A DNA stretch of 50,046 bases from Guillardia theta CCMP2712 (taxonomy: Eukaryota > Cryptophyceae > Pyrenomonadales > Geminigeraceae), in the NCBI RefSeq assembly GCF_000315625.1, contig NW_005434651.1, positions 6,503 to 56,548 of the forward strand, read 5' to 3'. Shown piece by piece: positions 23,797 to 34,431 of the stretch. The translations under genes and the position numbers were made by a program. Position 1 is the stretch's first letter; each line of letters starts with the position of its first letter. The notes under the pieces were generated by a model, which worked only from the letters and a program-made list of their open reading frames with translations, was not told the origin of the DNA and made no database searches.

Positions 23797-26395
23797 TCAC
23801 CGGAGGTTGGCAGCATCTCTTTCTAAGTCCTTGAGAGCTTCTTTCAGCTGTAAACCATCCCTCACCACCAGCCGTCGCACGCGCTTCTCACTTGATCCAC
23901 CCCTGCCACGTTGCGCCACTTCACATCTGCTGCTGGGCTGACCGACCAGCGTCCGACCTCCACCGTGTCCTGTGTTTCAGTATAAGGACCCAGCCAAGCA
24001 ACAGATGGAGAGATGGGAAGGAAACGGAGCCAACGAGGAGATAAACAGCAAGTGCAGCAAGGGACTGTAGGCAGGCACGAAAGTTCACATGCAGTCGAAG
24101 AGTCCTCTTTGTGTAGTTCAACTCCCTGGTGGCTTGCGCGTGTAAGTCCCGAAGCACTTCCATTCCCTTGACCTTGACGGGTACGTCAGAAAACATCTCA
24201 TCACGCACAAACGCAAAGCAACTTGCTCTTGTAGATGTCTGTTCGACAACCTGAGCGCCTCGATCTCCTCCTCGTAGAGCACTTTGGTGTCCTGAAAGGC
24301 GTTGGCTTCACTCACCAGCGATTCGCACACGCCTAGCTGACATGCACGCTCTGAAGAAGATCTTGGCTACAGATGAGTCGACCATCATCCTGCATGTTTA
24401 TCATGACATCTCAAGCACAAAGCTTGCATCATACCTCCATCTTCTTGATTTGCTCATTCGTCTTGAGATTTATATCCTCCAGATCTTTTATCCTGCTTTC
24501 AAGGCTCAAGATCTCTTTCTCTTGTCTTATCTTCAGTTCCTGTGCCAAATGCTGTGAAATCAAGTCTTGCTCCTTGAGATGTTACAGCAATCTTGGTGTT
24601 TGCAGCGTCAAGATCCTTCTGCTGCGTCTCGCAGACATGTTGCAATGCACGATTTTCCTAATGAATTCTCAGGCTCCTTGCAATGATTTTCACACACTTC
24701 TTAAATACTCGCCTCTTCGACTTGAATTCGTCGACGGAAATTATCGCTAAGTGCTTGTTCCCTAAGCAGCGCATCTTCCAACTGCATGCTCAGCTCATTC
24801 CTTGACCGGTGACACAAACTTGATAACCTGCTCTACAATGCGATTCTTCTCGAATAAAAGATCGGAATACTTCAAACGTTCTCCATTTCAAACGCGTTCG
24901 AGTTGCAATGATGTCTACCTCTCGCCGCGGAACGTGGGTTGCTGTCATATGCACTATCGACCAATCATGATGTATGAAGCTACAATACCGATCACCTGGA
25001 CTTCTGCAAACTGGACAGACTAATATGTCGAGCTCGAAGAATTCGCTGAAACAGAACAACATCAAGACAAGATGATGCTGATTTCACTTGAACGAGCACC
25101 GTCGTTCGTTCCCGGTTTCTAACGAGAGGCCGCCTAACCAACTCGCTCGGATGTTCTGAGGAATAGATCAAAGATCAGCTTGCCTTCAGTTGAACGCACT
25201 AGTCACCTCATCTGCCAATGAGGAGATGTTCTCGTGATCAATTTCAATCTGTGATTTTGTAGGCTTGTCTTCGTTCCGACGCTCGCTAGCCTCAGAGACT
25301 CTGCAAATGAACTTATATTGATTCCGAAAAGGAACATGTCTACATCTCCAATGCTCTGGATTGATGATCTCTCAGCATCATCAAGTTCTTCTCGTTCAGC
25401 TTGTTTCTTTCGTTCTCAACGTTGGAAAGTTGTTGCTGAAAGAAGAAGAAGAAGAGATGAGATCAATCATGTACCCGCAGAAGCCAAGACCTCTAATTGC
25501 ATGTTTTTGGATCGGCTCTCCTGGAGCTGCTCATTAATTTCTCGAATGAACACGAGCTGTTCTTCTATCTGTCAAGCCGTGTTAATGTCACAATGCTTCC
25601 TCTCACACTTGTCGCGCGTGTTCCTGTGTATTCATGGAAGCCAGCTTCCTCTTCATCTGGGAAGAAATAATAAGGAGGACATGCGAGGGAGAGCTTCGTG
25701 TTGCCTTGGAGTTTTCTTGGAAAACCTTGAGGGAGGTGACAAGAGGTATCAGATCATCTCGACAGGAGATCATGCTAGAAACCTTCTCCACGTCGAGCTC
25801 CGCCGCCGCATCAGCAACATCCTGAGAGCAGGACGTTAGTGGGACCGCAACCAGCTGAACATCGTCTTACCACTTCTTTCACCCCCCCCAGGAACTCCAC
25901 GAGGACTTTGGTATGTGTCTCATGCCTCCTCTGATGCCTCGGCAGCTCAGGGTCATAGTCCTTGATCTAGTTGATGAGGTCAAACAATTCTCAGGTGTAG
26001 GCAACAGATAGAATCTGGTCAAACAGCAAGAAGACAAAAAAATCAGTGAGTGATATTACATGTTGGAATCTCTCCTTGATTTCGAATTCTTTCTCGCTTC
26101 TCGTCGCTTCTTCCCGCTCCTTTGCCAATTGACGGCTAGCTTTCTAGGACCGCGTCAGTGATCTTCATCCATCAGAGACATTAGACCTCAAATTTCTTGG
26201 CATCTTTCAAGAGGCTTTGAACAGATCTCTTTCCATCCAACAAGAAGGCGTCCTTGACTCGGGCGAGCTCTCGTTTCCTTTCCACCAGCTCTCGCTGTCA
26301 CACGTCACAGTCAGGTATGAGCATCTCTCTACGTGACATGAGAGCAGTCGGCGGCAGGCTCTACCTGCATGACCCTCCTTGTCAACCCGAACTTC
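23797..26395 (-). CDS. Coiled-coil protein (unknown function), multi-exon
   Basis: Unrecognised long coiled-coil protein read as many small exons. From the 5' side: RELVERKRELARVKDAFLLD (about 26295), KASRQLAKEREEATRSEKEF (about 26140), KDYDPELPRHQRRHETHTKV (about 25970), DVADAAAELDVEK, MKRKLASMNTQ, IEEQLVFIREINEQLQESRS (about 25570), QQLSNVENERNKLNEKNLMM (about 25435), a SEASERRNEDKPTKSQ piece, LKYSDLLFEKNRIVEQVIK (about 24870), NELSMQLEDALLREQALSD, ENRALQHVCETQQKDLDAAN, KIRQEKEILSLESRIKDLED, then DTVEVGRWSVSPAADVKWRN and a last exon LKEALKDLERDAANLR-stop at 23797. The 5' end is uncertain: the first exon seen in the second copy (near 32090) is missing here. Possibly cytoskeletal or centrosomal. 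Confidence 0.55.
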
Positions 26396-26467
26396 TCATG
26401 TTTTACTTAACTTATTCACCCACCCACCAAATTGTCCTGCAGCAGGGGGGTTGAGCAAGTGTACCAG
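25461..26467. repeat. Segmental duplication, copy A (coiled-coil exons)
   Basis: About 1,007 bp nearly identical to 30859-31867, with roughly a dozen differences by eye. Differences include a C-run length change near 25885, a 2-nt indel near 26025 and single substitutions. It covers at least six exons of the minus-strand coiled-coil gene. Beyond both ends the two loci diverge abruptly. Confidence 0.93.
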
Positions 26468-26696
26468 TATCGCTCTCGTATGGGTCTTGCCGTCCTCCTC
26501 GCAGGAGCCTTGCGCTACTGCTCTTTGTCCTGATCCTTGTTCCCCTGCTTGTCGTGAATGCCGTCGCTTGCGTGGTTGGAGTAGCGGTTTTCGCTGCCTC
26601 CTTCGTTTCCTAGTTTTTTATTGAGGCGGGTTTGTAGGTTTTATCCTCGTCCTCCTTAGTTTGCTCCTGTTTGCTCTTCTGTTTCAGTCAATAAAG

Positions 26697-26884
26697 AAGC
26701 ACAAAAAGGAGCAAGCAGGTGGATACATCTACAGGATGTGAGTCTCATATTATCCTCACCGATACACAATACTTCACCAAGGTCATCCTGTCCTCCACAC
26801 AGAACATCCTGTCCAGGACGGTTTCCTTTACCTTTGAGAGCATCATCAACGAGCTGAGCAAGCGGGAAGACCTTCTATCTGCGA
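26697..26884 (+). pseudogene. Fragment of the Cys-rich secreted-protein gene
   Basis: 26697-26722 matches 31917-31943, then jumps directly to sequence matching 32340-32470 (acaggatgtgagtctcat and onward), and after another small deletion ends with bases matching 32511-32533. It encodes CESHIILTDTQYFTKVILSS and SFTFESIINELS, then loses frame and similarity. So it is an internally deleted, dead copy of the gene at 32242-34284, placed beside copy A of the duplication. Confidence 0.85.
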
Positions 26885-26885
26885 C

Positions 26886-27456
26886 GTCGTTTTATAAGGC
26901 CTTTTATAGCCGCGGGGAAGGAGTTTGAAATCTTGCCGTTGAGAGTTTTTGAAAGCTCCAAGAAGAACAACGACGCAGAAACTCTGTAACCGCTTCGTAA
27001 CATTTCGCTCGCATTCGCAAGATTGTTGAGCTTAGAGCGACAAGTACTTCGCTGTTTTAAGGTTAAAAGCAAGAAAGAAAGCACTTACACAAAGATCAAT
27101 GTCAACGCCAAGCGTCGTCAAAGTAGCGCACCATCTTGCGCAAAGTAGGCGCTCGTAACTGAGAAGATGGGAGCCAAGAATCTTGAGTAGGATCATCAGC
27201 GCTCTCCCATCGAACCAGATATTCCGTACAATTGCCTTTTACACCTCGTAGAAGTTACCATCTGCCGTAACGATGTGTGCAGGAGGCTGAGACGCAACTT
27301 TGAAACAGGAAAAAACAAACGTACTGTACTGTCAGACGGCTTTTCCAGGAACCGCAAAGGTCCAATAAATTTCATACGAAACTTTCGAGCATATTCCGGT
27401 AGACTCAAATCCTTCGTAGAAAGCACTGCAAATACCAGGTTAAGTTGAAAAATTTT
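26886..27456. other. Non-coding stretch before the 26-bp satellite
   Basis: I see no credible gene. A 94-codon minus frame (27196-27480) has no recognisable motif and runs into the satellite, so it is treated as chance. The region probably holds the promoter of the following gene. Confidence 0.3.
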
Positions 27457-27831
27457 CATGTCAAGGGTCTTTGGGAACATTTCATGTCAAGGGTCTTTGG
27501 GAACATTTCATGTCAAGGGTCTTTGGGAACATTTCATGTCAAGGGTCTTTGGGAACATTTCATGTCAAGGGTCTTTGGGAACATTTCATGTCAAGGGTCT
27601 TTGGGAACATTTCATGTCAAGGGTCTTTGGGAACATTTCATGTCAAGGGTCTTTGGGAACATTTCATGTCAAGGGTCTTTGGGAACATTTCATGTCAAGG
27701 GTCTTTGGGAACATTTCATGTCAAGGGTCTTTGGGAACATTTCATGTCAAGGGTCTTTGGGAACATTTCATGTCAAGGGTCTTTGGGAACATTTCATATC
27801 AAGGGTCTTTGGGAACATTTCATGTCAAGGG
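27457..27831. repeat. 26-bp tandem satellite, 14 full copies plus a partial one
   Basis: Unit CATGTCAAGGGTCTTTGGGA + ACATTT, repeated at exactly 26-nt spacing from 27457; the partial 15th copy starts at 27821. Only one unit differs (CATATC at 27795). All three plus frames stay open, because three units make a 26-codon super-repeat. The array stops 9 nt before the start codon of the next gene. Confidence 0.97.
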
Positions 27832-27840
27832 GTGAACAAC

Positions 27841-30024
27841 ATGGCTAGCAGGAAGTTGTGCACTTCCAGTGTTGCGGTAGCTCTTATAGCCATCTTGATC
27901 CCTGCTATAGGAGGTTTCTACTTTGGATTCATAATGGATTACAAGAATCAATACAGGTCTGCCCTTGCAATGTCATCTGCTATCATCAGCACCCGGACCA
28001 AACTTGCCATGCCAGTACGGTTTACCAAGATTTTCAGTTCAACTTTGACGCTCGTCAGCAAGGGTCGAAGATCGTTTAATCATATGAAGAATGCGAGCAT
28101 GTCTTCAGGTGTCAGTCTACGTTGCGAATGTGGCTGTTGTGGAAGTGGGTATATTTATGGATGCTATTGTTGTACTTGTTCGCCAGATTCAGGTCCTTGC
28201 TCTTCACGTCGTACTGGTCGCTGCGGCTGCTGTAGTGCAGGTTGGATCTATGGCTGTTCGGGCAGTTGCGGCGGAAGTGGTTCGGGACCTTGCAGCACTC
28301 GAGAGACGTACGAGTGTGGATGTTGCGAGTCCGGGATCTTGTATGGATGTCTAGGGACATGTGGTGATGCCTCGGGAACGGGACCATGCAGCGATCGAGC
28401 GACAGGATCCTGCGGATGTTGCGACCAGGGATACTTCTGGGGCTGCAAAGGGTCATGTGGGGGAACAACCTACTCTGTAAGCGTGTTCGAGGCCTTGGTA
28501 GGCAATGTACAAGTCAACCTGATACTTTTCGGTATTGAATACGCTGCAAATCCAAGGTATCTCGCGCAGATCGACATCATCAAGACTTCGTACTCGTTGA
28601 CCTCTGCCGTTACGTCAGATCAAGATTTGATGCAGTCGTTAACCCTTGAAGTGCTGAGAACAGCTTCTGGCTTCATCCCACCTCCGTATGGAATAGCAAT
28701 TCGAGTTGCCTGGGGTGCCTATGATTTTATTACAACGTATGAAGAGACTGGAAATGTCTGGGAAGCTTCACTCACAGCAATATCCAATAATCTTGAGGTA
28801 GGTGATGTTAAGTACGTCGGAAATCTTCTCGCAAATGCTGCTAAAGCTTCGAACAAGCTGAATCGGAGAGCGCAACTATCCACAAGGAGCATCAATGGGA
28901 ACCACTCAAATCCCGAGCTGCGAACAGAACAGCCTCTAATGGTCAAGGTTACTTTCTTTGTGAATGTTACTGATGAAGCTCATCTTACCAATGTTCTCAA
29001 TAATGTTGGTGAAGAAAAGTTTTTCGCCGAAAGTGCGCTGGACCCAGTAACTTACGGCTTCTGGGATGATACTCAGACGTTGACCGTCGGATGTCTGTTC
29101 CAGCAGTGCAATCCTCAGATACTTGTGGAGCCGTCATCAAGTATCTTGCTAAATGTGAACTTCAATTACGCGGCTGCTTCCAGTGCGCTTACTACCACCA
29201 AGAGAGACACAATTAGAACAGTGCTGGCCAACACGGCTGGGCCCCTGTCCTTACAGAGCCATGTGACTATCACAAGCGAAACTAGCACGTCCTCGTCCTC
29301 CACTGATATGAGGGTCGCGATCAGCATGAAGAGCAAACTGTACGCCACAAAAGCAGCCGCTAGGATGACTGCATCAAATCTCAACTCGGAGGCTGTCAAG
29401 GCAGCGTTAGGGACCGACTTGTTCTCGTCGATTACTGCTACCACGTCATTTTCCAACTTCACTGTTACACCGCTTCAGGTTCCTGAGCAAACCACCACCA
29501 CCACCACCACGACAAGCAGGGTAACCACTACAACTTCCGCAGTTGAAACAACTCCTGCCCCTCTCAATTCGGGATCGTCCACAGAAACAAATCCAGCAAG
29601 TGATAAGGGGAACACGAGCTCATCGACTCCTAGTGGCAGCAGTCAGAACACGAGCTCAACGACTCCTAGTGGCAGCAGTCAGAACACGGGCTCATCGACT
29701 CCTAGTGGCAGCAGTCAGAACATGGGCTCATCGACTCCTAGTGGCAGCAGTCAGAACATGGGCTCATCGACTCCTAGTGGCAGCACTCAGAACACAAACT
29801 CAGGTGATATAAAGAAGACAGATAGCAGTTCTCCGCTTATCATCGTCGTTGTCGTGGCCAGTACATTTTCTGCCCTGAGTATTTCAGTGATTGCTGTGGT
29901 GTACATCCGGAAACAGAGAGTGAAGAAGATAGCGACAGTCAACAAGGATTCTGATTCACAAGCTGCCTCAGTGCCCGACATTCCGACTGCAGTGACCGTA
30001 GTTTCTTGTCTGGAGGAGGATTAG
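27841..30024 (+). CDS. Mucin-like membrane protein with Cys/Gly-rich repeats
   Basis: Intronless, about 727 residues from the ATG at 27841 (MASRKLCTSS), chosen because upstream frame is only satellite. Order: signal anchor VAVALIAILIPAIGGFYFGF; four Cys/Gly modules at 28112-28470 of the type CGCC-x(3)-G-x(3)-GC (CECGCCGSGYIYGC, CGCCSAGWIYGC, CGCCESGILYGC, CGCCDQGYFWGC); a globular part with a possible SEA-like fold (VKVTFFVNVTDEAHLTNVLN); a Thr-rich stretch; five Ser/Thr repeats with core TPSGSSQNTGS; a transmembrane helix (PLIIVVVVASTFSALSISVI) and a basic cytoplasmic tail RKQRVKK. Probably a glycosylated surface protein. Function unknown. The lack of introns is unusual for this window. Confidence 0.7.
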   Translation: MASRKLCTSSVAVALIAILIPAIGGFYFGFIMDYKNQYRSALAMSSAIISTRTKLAMPVRFTKIFSSTLTLVSKGRRSFNHMKNASMSSGVSLRCECGCCGSGYIYGCYCCTCSPDSGPCSSRRTGRCGCCSAGWIYGCSGSCGGSGSGPCSTRETYECGCCESGILYGCLGTCGDASGTGPCSDRATGSCGCCDQGYFWGCKGSCGGTTYSVSVFEALVGNVQVNLILFGIEYAANPRYLAQIDIIKTSYSLTSAVTSDQDLMQSLTLEVLRTASGFIPPPYGIAIRVAWGAYDFITTYEETGNVWEASLTAISNNLEVGDVKYVGNLLANAAKASNKLNRRAQLSTRSINGNHSNPELRTEQPLMVKVTFFVNVTDEAHLTNVLNNVGEEKFFAESALDPVTYGFWDDTQTLTVGCLFQQCNPQILVEPSSSILLNVNFNYAAASSALTTTKRDTIRTVLANTAGPLSLQSHVTITSETSTSSSSTDMRVAISMKSKLYATKAAARMTASNLNSEAVKAALGTDLFSSITATTSFSNFTVTPLQVPEQTTTTTTTTSRVTTTTSAVETTPAPLNSGSSTETNPASDKGNTSSSTPSGSSQNTSSTTPSGSSQNTGSSTPSGSSQNMGSSTPSGSSQNMGSSTPSGSTQNTNSGDIKKTDSSSPLIIVVVVASTFSALSISVIAVVYIRKQRVKKIATVNKDSDSQAASVPDIPTAVTVVSCLEED
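29611..29790 (+). repeat. 36-bp in-frame repeat, five copies (mucin-like stalk)
   Basis: Units start at 29611, 29647, 29683, 29719 and 29755, with a diverged start at 29791. Each encodes 12 residues, NTSSSTPSGSSQ with T/M and S/G variation, a likely O-glycosylated stalk just before the transmembrane helix. Confidence 0.95.
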
Positions 30025-30858
30025 TTGAGTAATCCTCCATCAATTGACACCAGCTTCGTAAACTACGATACTCTCCCACATGTCACCTGTCTTCTTCATC
30101 CCTCTTGACCTTGGAAGTCAATATTTGTGTCTTGCAATCTCGAGGAAAGAGTGGAAAGTGCAAGAAAGTGCAGGAGAACACAAAAGCCAACTTTGCACTC
30201 TTTCCTCGAGACTGCAAGAAACAAACCTTGACCTCATCTTAAGAACTCTATTGATCAAGCACACACACTCAAAGAACCTGCAGCATCGCATGGTCTGGCA
30301 TCGTCATCCTCATTTTCTAAAATACCACTACAAGGGTATATCTGCTAAGCCTAGTAGGAGAAGAGACCTTGAGTTGTAGAGCAACCATTCGATGTTGAAG
30401 ACCCCGTCGATAGGAATACTAGTCGCAGAGAGCCGACTTGTTCTCGTGTCGAAGAAATGTTGAGCAAGCAATCCTCACCTCTTTGGCAGACCTGTGAAGC
30501 TGTGCTCAGGTTCCTCATGGTGCCTGCTGGCTGCTGGCTTCAAAATCGCTGCAATCTCGCTCCTCTTTTTTGACACGCAGCTTCCTTCACCACCCTTCAC
30601 TTTTTCCTGTGAGTCCCTTCCTTTGCCCTATGAGATAAAACATCGTTGTCCTCTTGTGCTTATGCACGATGCAAAATGACTCCATTGCCAAACACCCTGT
30701 GGCGAAACCGAAGCTCATGATTAACACTTCAGATCATGCTCTCCCCTGTCACAAGGTGCAGGCCTGCACCTTAGGATTTCTCAACCCCCTCGATGAAACC
30801 CATGACTGAGTATGAACTTAATGTTCATGGAATGGACACAGAAAAATGAGAAAGAAAT
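30025..30858. other. Intergenic region
   Basis: No credible gene found. It contains the inverted repeat at 30131-30218 and ends at the abrupt left border of duplication copy B. The few open frames here are short and lack domain features. Confidence 0.4.
30131..30218. repeat. Imperfect inverted repeat (hairpin)
   Basis: Left arm CTTGCAATCTCGAGGAAAGA (30131 on) and right arm ending CTCGAGACTGCAAG (to 30218) pair over about 28 nt with two mismatches, around a loop of about 32 nt. It lies about 110 nt downstream of the mucin-like gene's stop codon. Confidence 0.85.
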
Positions 30859-32090
30859 GATCAATCATGTACCCGCAGAAGCCAAGACCTCTAATTGCAT
30901 GTTTTTGGATCGGCTCTTCTGGAGCTGCTCATTAATTTCTCGAATGAACACGAGCTGTTCTTCTATCTGTCAAGCCGTGTTAATGTCACAATGCTTCCTC
31001 TCACGCTTGTCGCGCGTGTTCCTGTGTATTCATGGAAGCCAGCTTCCTCTTCATCTGGGAAGAAATAATAAGGAGGACATGCGAGGGAGAGCTTCGTGTT
31101 GCCTTGGAGTTTTCTTGGAAAACCTTGAGGGAGGTGACAAGAGGTATCAGATCATCTCGACAGGAGATCATGCTAGAAACCTTCTCCACGTCGAGCTCCG
31201 CCACCGCATCAGCAACATCCTGAGAGCAGGACGTTAGTGGGACCGCAACCAGCTGAACATCGTCTTACCACTTCTTTCACCCCCCCCAGGAACTCCACGA
31301 GGACTTTGGTATGTGTCTCATGCCTCCTCTGATGCCTCGGCAGCTCAGGGTCATAGTCCTTGATCTAGTTGATGAGGTCAAACAATTCTCAGGTGTAGGC
31401 AACAGATAGAATCTGGTCAAACAGCTCAAGAAGACAAAAAAATCAGTGAGTGATATTACATGTTGGAATCTCTCCTTGATTTCGAATTCTTTCTCGCTTC
31501 TCGTCGCTTCTTCCCGCTCCTTTGCCAATTGACGGCTAGCTTTCTAGGACCGCGTCAGTGATCTTCATCCATCCGAGACCTTAGACCTCAAATTTCTTGG
31601 CATCTTTCAAGAGGCTTTGAATAGATCTCTTTCCATCCAACAAGAAGGCGTCCTTGACTCGGGCGAGCTCTCGTTTCCTTTCCACCAGCTCTCGCTGTCA
31701 CACGTCACAGTCAGGTATGAGCATCTCTCTACGTGACATGAGAGCAGTCGGCGGCAGGCTCTACCTGCATGACCCTCCTTGTCAACCCGAACTTCTCATG
31801 TTTTACTTAACTTATTCACCCACCCACCAAATTGTCCTGCAGCAGTGGGGTTGAGCAAGTATACCAGAAGGGGTACTTTACAGGTCAAAGACAGGGGTGA
31901 TTGAAGCTGAGGGACGGAAGCACAAAAAGGAGCAAGCAGGTGGGAACGAGCAGCAGGTCGAGTTCCCAACTCACCCGATGATCTAGAACTCCTTTCCTTG
32001 CCCCCCTTCCTCCTGCTCCTCTTCCTCCACTTCCTCCTGCTCCTCTTCCTCCACTTCCTCTTGCTTCTTTTCCTCCCCTGCATCCTTCAT
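30859..32090 (-). pseudogene. Truncated second copy of the coiled-coil gene
   Basis: 30859-31867 is copy B of the duplicated block, carrying the same minus-strand coiled-coil exons (RELVERKRELARV, KASRQLAKEREEATRSEKEF, KDYDPELPRHQ, IEEQLVFIREINEQLQ). The match ends at 30859, so the downstream two thirds of the gene is missing. Upstream, a minus ATG at 32090 opens an acidic frame (MKDAGEEKKQEEVEEEEQEE) that could be the original first exon, absent from copy A. It lies head to head with the plus-strand secreted-protein gene. Whether it is transcribed is unknown. Confidence 0.65.
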
Positions 32091-32241
32091 CCCCTTTGTT
32101 TGTCATTATCCCTGCAAACACCATTTGGACTGGTTGTTCAGTATCGCTGATCAGATTGATTCCATATCGGCTCTACTGTTTGCTGATCATTGGCGCAAAC
32201 CATCCTGATCTTTCGTGGTGAAACTGGAAAACCCATTCAGC

Positions 32242-34284
32242 ATGATGGTGAGTGAGCGATGGTGGAGGAGGAAAACAGGCCTTCTGCCCATCGTCATCAT
32301 TATCTCGCTGATGCTCGGGAAATGTACTGCATCAAACACGTCTACAGGATGTGAGTCTCATACCATCCTCACCGATACACAATACTTCACCAAGGTCATC
32401 CTGTCCTCCACACAGAACATCCTGTCCAGGACGGTTTCCTTTACCTTTGAGAGCATCATCAACGAGCTGAGCAGGAGTCTGCCGAAGGGCTACACCTCCG
32501 GTACGCTCGCCGGGAAGACCTTCTATCTGCGCAGCTTCCTCGCTACCAACAGCGCGGTCGGATGCCAAGTCTCAGAGCTGCTCAACCTAAATACCATATA
32601 CTCAAGCAACGACACCGGGCTCGAGACCCCTGGCTGTACCAGCTGTCAGATGAACCCCGACTTCGTCCAGTACGCCATGGTCACCTGCGACTCCTCGTGC
32701 TACTGCAGCTTGATCCGGAGCGGGAGGTACTCGGCAGCGTCTGCAGGGGGCTTCGGCGTGTCGATCGTAGGGGCAGGGAGCGGCTGCTCGGGATCGATCG
32801 TGTTCACAAATGGCTGGTCCACAGGCAGCCCGTACACGGAGTATCTACAGTTCGGGGCGGGAAGCCCATTTGCTTGCTCCTCGTACGGCAACTATACAGA
32901 CCTTCAGGTTCGATGCCCTCCCAACTCAGCAGGATGTGAGTCTCATACCATCCTCACCGATACACAATACTTCACCAAGATCATCCTGTCCTCCACACAG
33001 AACATCCTGTCCAGGACGGTTTCCTTTACCTTTGAGAGCATCATCAACGAGCTGAGCAGGAGTCTGCCGAAGGGCTACACCTCAGGTACGCTCGCCGGGA
33101 AGACCTTCTATCTGCGCAGCTTCCTCGCTACCAACAGCGCGGTCGGATGCCGAGTTTCCGAGCTGCTCAACCTAAATACCATATACTCAAGCAACGACAC
33201 CGGGCTCGAGACCCCTGGCTGTACCAGCTGTCAGATGAACCCCGACTTCGTCCAGTACGCCATGGTCACCTGCGACTCCTCGTGCTACTGCAGCTTGATC
33301 CGGAGCGGGAGGTACTCGGCAGCGTCCGCGGGGGGCTTCGGCGTGTCGATCGTAGGGGCAGGGAGCGGCTGCTCGGGATCGATCGTGTTCACAAACGGCT
33401 GGTCCACAGACACACCGTACACGGAGTATCTACAGTTCGGGGCGGGGAGCCCATTCACTTGCTGTGAAGGTGGGTTCAGCACGTTTGTGGATCGCTGTAG
33501 CGCCAGGATGTGTCACAGTTGCCCCATTGGTTTGTCTTCTCCCTCTGGTCATGCCAGCAGCCCTGCCAGCAGCCCGGCTGATTGCACTGTTTGCGCTCGA
33601 GGTTTCTACATGAGTGCTGTTGGGTGTTTGCAGTGCCCAAACCAAACGACCACAAATGACACAGGAAAGACGTCAATCCTGGATTGTACTGCCGTGAATA
33701 TGTCACACGTTTGCGTGCTCAATGCTACCTGGGAGGATATCGTTCACACTGTGACAAGGTCAAAACAGATGATGCAACGTCCGACTTACATTACAGGTGT
33801 GTATCCACTTCTGACTTCATCACTGCTGATAACTTGATGTCCTGACTGTTGCTCGACTAGGTGGATTGGGAGAAATGATGAAGCTGGATCAGGAAGAAGT
33901 CTGGGTCTGTCAGTTTGATCACACATGCTCACAAACTCGCCGACCAACAAACGCCCCGGTGAGGGCCATCAGTCAAATCCTACGCTTGATGATCTGAACC
34001 ATCCTCTCAGCTGCCTCCTAACATGACTGACGATGGATTCTGCTTCATTTTTGATGAAGTCAGGTATGTATTGCCAGCATGATCCCGCACTCTCTTGCTT
34101 GATTTCTCACCTCCACGGCAGGCAATGCTTCAAGCCTTGGGGACTTCTTTCCGCGCTGCACTTGCGGTCACGTGAAAGGTAACACCCCCTTAATTAAAGG
34201 ACCGGACCATCCTAGGCTGGTCATCAGCTCTCCATTGCCTAAACATCTTATCATGGGGTCTGATGCAGTCAGTACAACTGTTGA
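32242..34284 (+). CDS. Cys-rich secreted or surface protein with two near-identical 195-residue domains
   Basis: Start ATG at 32242, followed by a signal sequence (GLLPIVIIISLMLGKCTA). Two tandem domains, 32347-32931 and 32932 to about 33465, each begin GCESHTILTDTQYFTK and contain GCTSCQMNPDFVQYAMVTCD and GAGSGCSGSIVFTNGW. A Cys-rich TNFR/EGF-like tail follows (CHSCPIGLSSPSGHASSPAS; CARGFYMSAVGCLQCPN). Exons: 32242-33796, 33861-33958, 34011-34063, 34122-34178 and 34269-34284, ending QYNC-stop within the first 38-bp repeat. Adhesion or ligand binding is plausible but unproven. The domain itself I do not recognise. Because the last exon ends inside a repeat, an originally longer 3' part may be lost. 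Confidence 0.72.
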
Positions 34285-34431
34285 GTAAGTATTAAAGTTT
34301 AACTGAATCTCTGTCTTGTTGAGTAAGTATTAAAGTTTAACTGAATCTCTGTCTTGTTGAGTAAGTATTAAAGTTTAACTGAATCTCTGTCTTGTTGAGT
34401 AAGTATTAAAGTTTAACTGAATCTCTGTCTG
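34280..34431. repeat. 38-bp tandem repeat, four copies
   Basis: Units start at 34280, 34318, 34356 and 34394 and look identical. Each holds GTTGAGTAAGTATTAAAG, i.e. a consensus 5' splice site, and a TAACTGAAT stretch resembling a branch site. The first copy overlaps the putative stop codon of the secreted-protein gene. Confidence 0.95.

Noticed and set aside
25318-25839. Plus-strand ORFs in the duplicated block (also 30812-31237)
   Set aside because: They are antisense to the coiled-coil exons and are preserved only because the DNA is duplicated.
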